This document shows positions 13,179-13,762 of a stretch of DNA of 13,762 nt, one piece after another; position 1 is the first letter of the stretch, and each line of letters starts with the position of its first letter. A program made the position numbers and the translations under genes. Below the pieces are notes generated by a model, which was given only the letters and a program-made list of their open reading frames with translations, searched no databases and was not told the DNA's origin. The stretch covers positions 1 through 13,762 of the forward strand of contig CALAFB010000003.1 of NCBI GenBank assembly GCA_937891135.1, in the 5' to 3' direction. The stretch is from an uncultured Elusimicrobium sp. (GTDB taxonomy: Bacteria; Elusimicrobiota; Elusimicrobia; Elusimicrobiales; Elusimicrobiaceae).

Positions 13179-13718
13179 ATGTCTTCCACAAATACAAACA
13201 CCTATTCATTATCTAATTCCAATCAAAAACAGCTCGACCTAAACAACAAAAACGACATAAATATATTAATGAACTTAGAAACAAACGAAGAATTAGAAGA
13301 TGTCATAGTTCATAGTATGATTGAACAATTTATGAATTTAAGTGAAGAAGATAATAGAATATTTAATTACATCAAACAAGAATTTAAAGATATGAAAATA
13401 TTAACATATGGAAGTTTATTATTCATTCAAACTGACCAAAATATCGAAAATTTTCCGCATATAAGTGAATTATTACAAATATATGAAGAAGTTTTTGGAA
13501 ATAAAGATTGCAAATCTTGCTTTGTTCTCAGGGGAGAAAAACATTATATTTTATATAATGATGGATTTATTACCATTGCTGATAATGGAATTAAGGATAA
13601 AATTTTTGTGTATAAAATAAAAACACTTGTTATTATTTTAAATGTGAATGATTCGATAATAAGTGGAGAATATAATCAAAGAATATTAAAATTGCTTAAA
13701 GTTATTAAATATATTTAA
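13179..13718 (+). CDS. orphan low-GC ORF, unrecognised
   Basis: This 179-residue ORF has no recognised family. The N-terminus is Ser/Asn/Thr/Gln-rich and likely disordered (1-28). An acidic helical part follows (~32-70), then a mixed strand/helix domain (~72-179) with hydrophobic strands such as KILTYGSLLFIQT, HYILYNDGFITIADNG and IKTLVIILNV, and a CKSC pair near residues 106-109. There is no signal peptide or membrane helix. No Shine-Dalgarno site precedes the ATG; the sequence before it is almost pure A/T. Codons are overwhelmingly A/T-ending, quite unlike every other gene here. The style recalls low-GC protists or low-GC mobile elements, so it may come from another genome by transfer or by misassembly. 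The coding status itself is likely because the frame is long for such A/T-rich DNA. Confidence 0.55.
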   Translation: MSSTNTNTYSLSNSNQKQLDLNNKNDINILMNLETNEELEDVIVHSMIEQFMNLSEEDNRIFNYIKQEFKDMKILTYGSLLFIQTDQNIENFPHISELLQIYEEVFGNKDCKSCFVLRGEKHYILYNDGFITIADNGIKDKIFVYKIKTLVIILNVNDSIISGEYNQRILKLLKVIKYI

Positions 13719-13762
13719 ATTTTTATTTATATTTATTTTTTATTTTAAATAGCAATAATAAT
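13719..13762. other. A/T-rich window end, no feature
   Basis: The last 44 bases are T- and A-rich runs with no recognisable signal; the T runs after the orphan stop could act as a weak transcript end. Confidence 0.4.

Noticed and set aside
12601..13762. CRISPR array or tRNA genes in the A/T-rich right end
   Set aside because: The inverted repeats are few and unequal with no regular spacers, and no cloverleaf with a TTC-arm was found by eye here or elsewhere in the window.

Overview
The window looks like a gut-associated Gram-negative bacterium, most likely of the phylum Elusimicrobiota. The evidence is a class III-type pilin with a very canonical N-terminus, outer-membrane proteins (TolC- and FadL-family), moderate GC with AT-leaning codons, and secreted low-complexity proteins that match no common family. 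The assignment rests on recognition, not on a search. Both ends look foreign to the core: the left ~1.4 kb has the composition and gene content of two other lineages, and the right ~0.9 kb drops to very low GC.

Layout. (1) 2 to ~376 is the 3' part of a Bacteroidota-type topB on the plus strand. It ends abruptly where a minus-strand MacB-type permease (1516 down to ~377) also loses its last residues. The permease itself changes codon style near 1425-1450, so this end looks like a three-source chimera, either an assembly join or a recombination product. (2) 1519-4843, minus strand, is a compact operon in transcription order: TolC-like outer-membrane factor, MacA-like periplasmic adaptor, MacB/LolD-type ATPase, then the permease. 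Together they would form a tripartite efflux pump. (3) 4925-5257 is a DUF486 small membrane protein. It converges on an unrecognised membrane-anchored Cys-rich protein (5279-6031, minus) across a bidirectional terminator. (4) 6136-7271 is an acyltransferase-3 membrane enzyme split by a -1 frameshift at a T7 run. (5) 7299-7958 is a YfgM-like TPR membrane protein, followed by a terminator hairpin and a FadL/OmpP1-family porin (8008-9222). (6) 9275-10381, minus, is mutY, carrying an in-frame palindromic repeat insertion. (7) 10656-11210 is a type IV pilin with a structured 5' region. (8) 11357-12603 is a two-gene operon for secreted proteins: an Ala/Pro/Gln-rich one and one built from twelve copies of a nine-residue Pro-x-Thr repeat. 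(9) 12604-13178 has no convincing gene but several inverted repeats, and 13179-13718 is an orphan low-GC ORF.

A shared theme is the envelope: efflux, outer-membrane transport, pilus and secreted repeat proteins. A second theme is promoter architecture. Several genes have a near-perfect -10 hexamer only 6-7 bases before the start codon and no Shine-Dalgarno site, which implies leaderless transcripts; the internal operon genes, the porin, the pilin and the first secreted-protein gene instead carry clear AGGAG-like sites.
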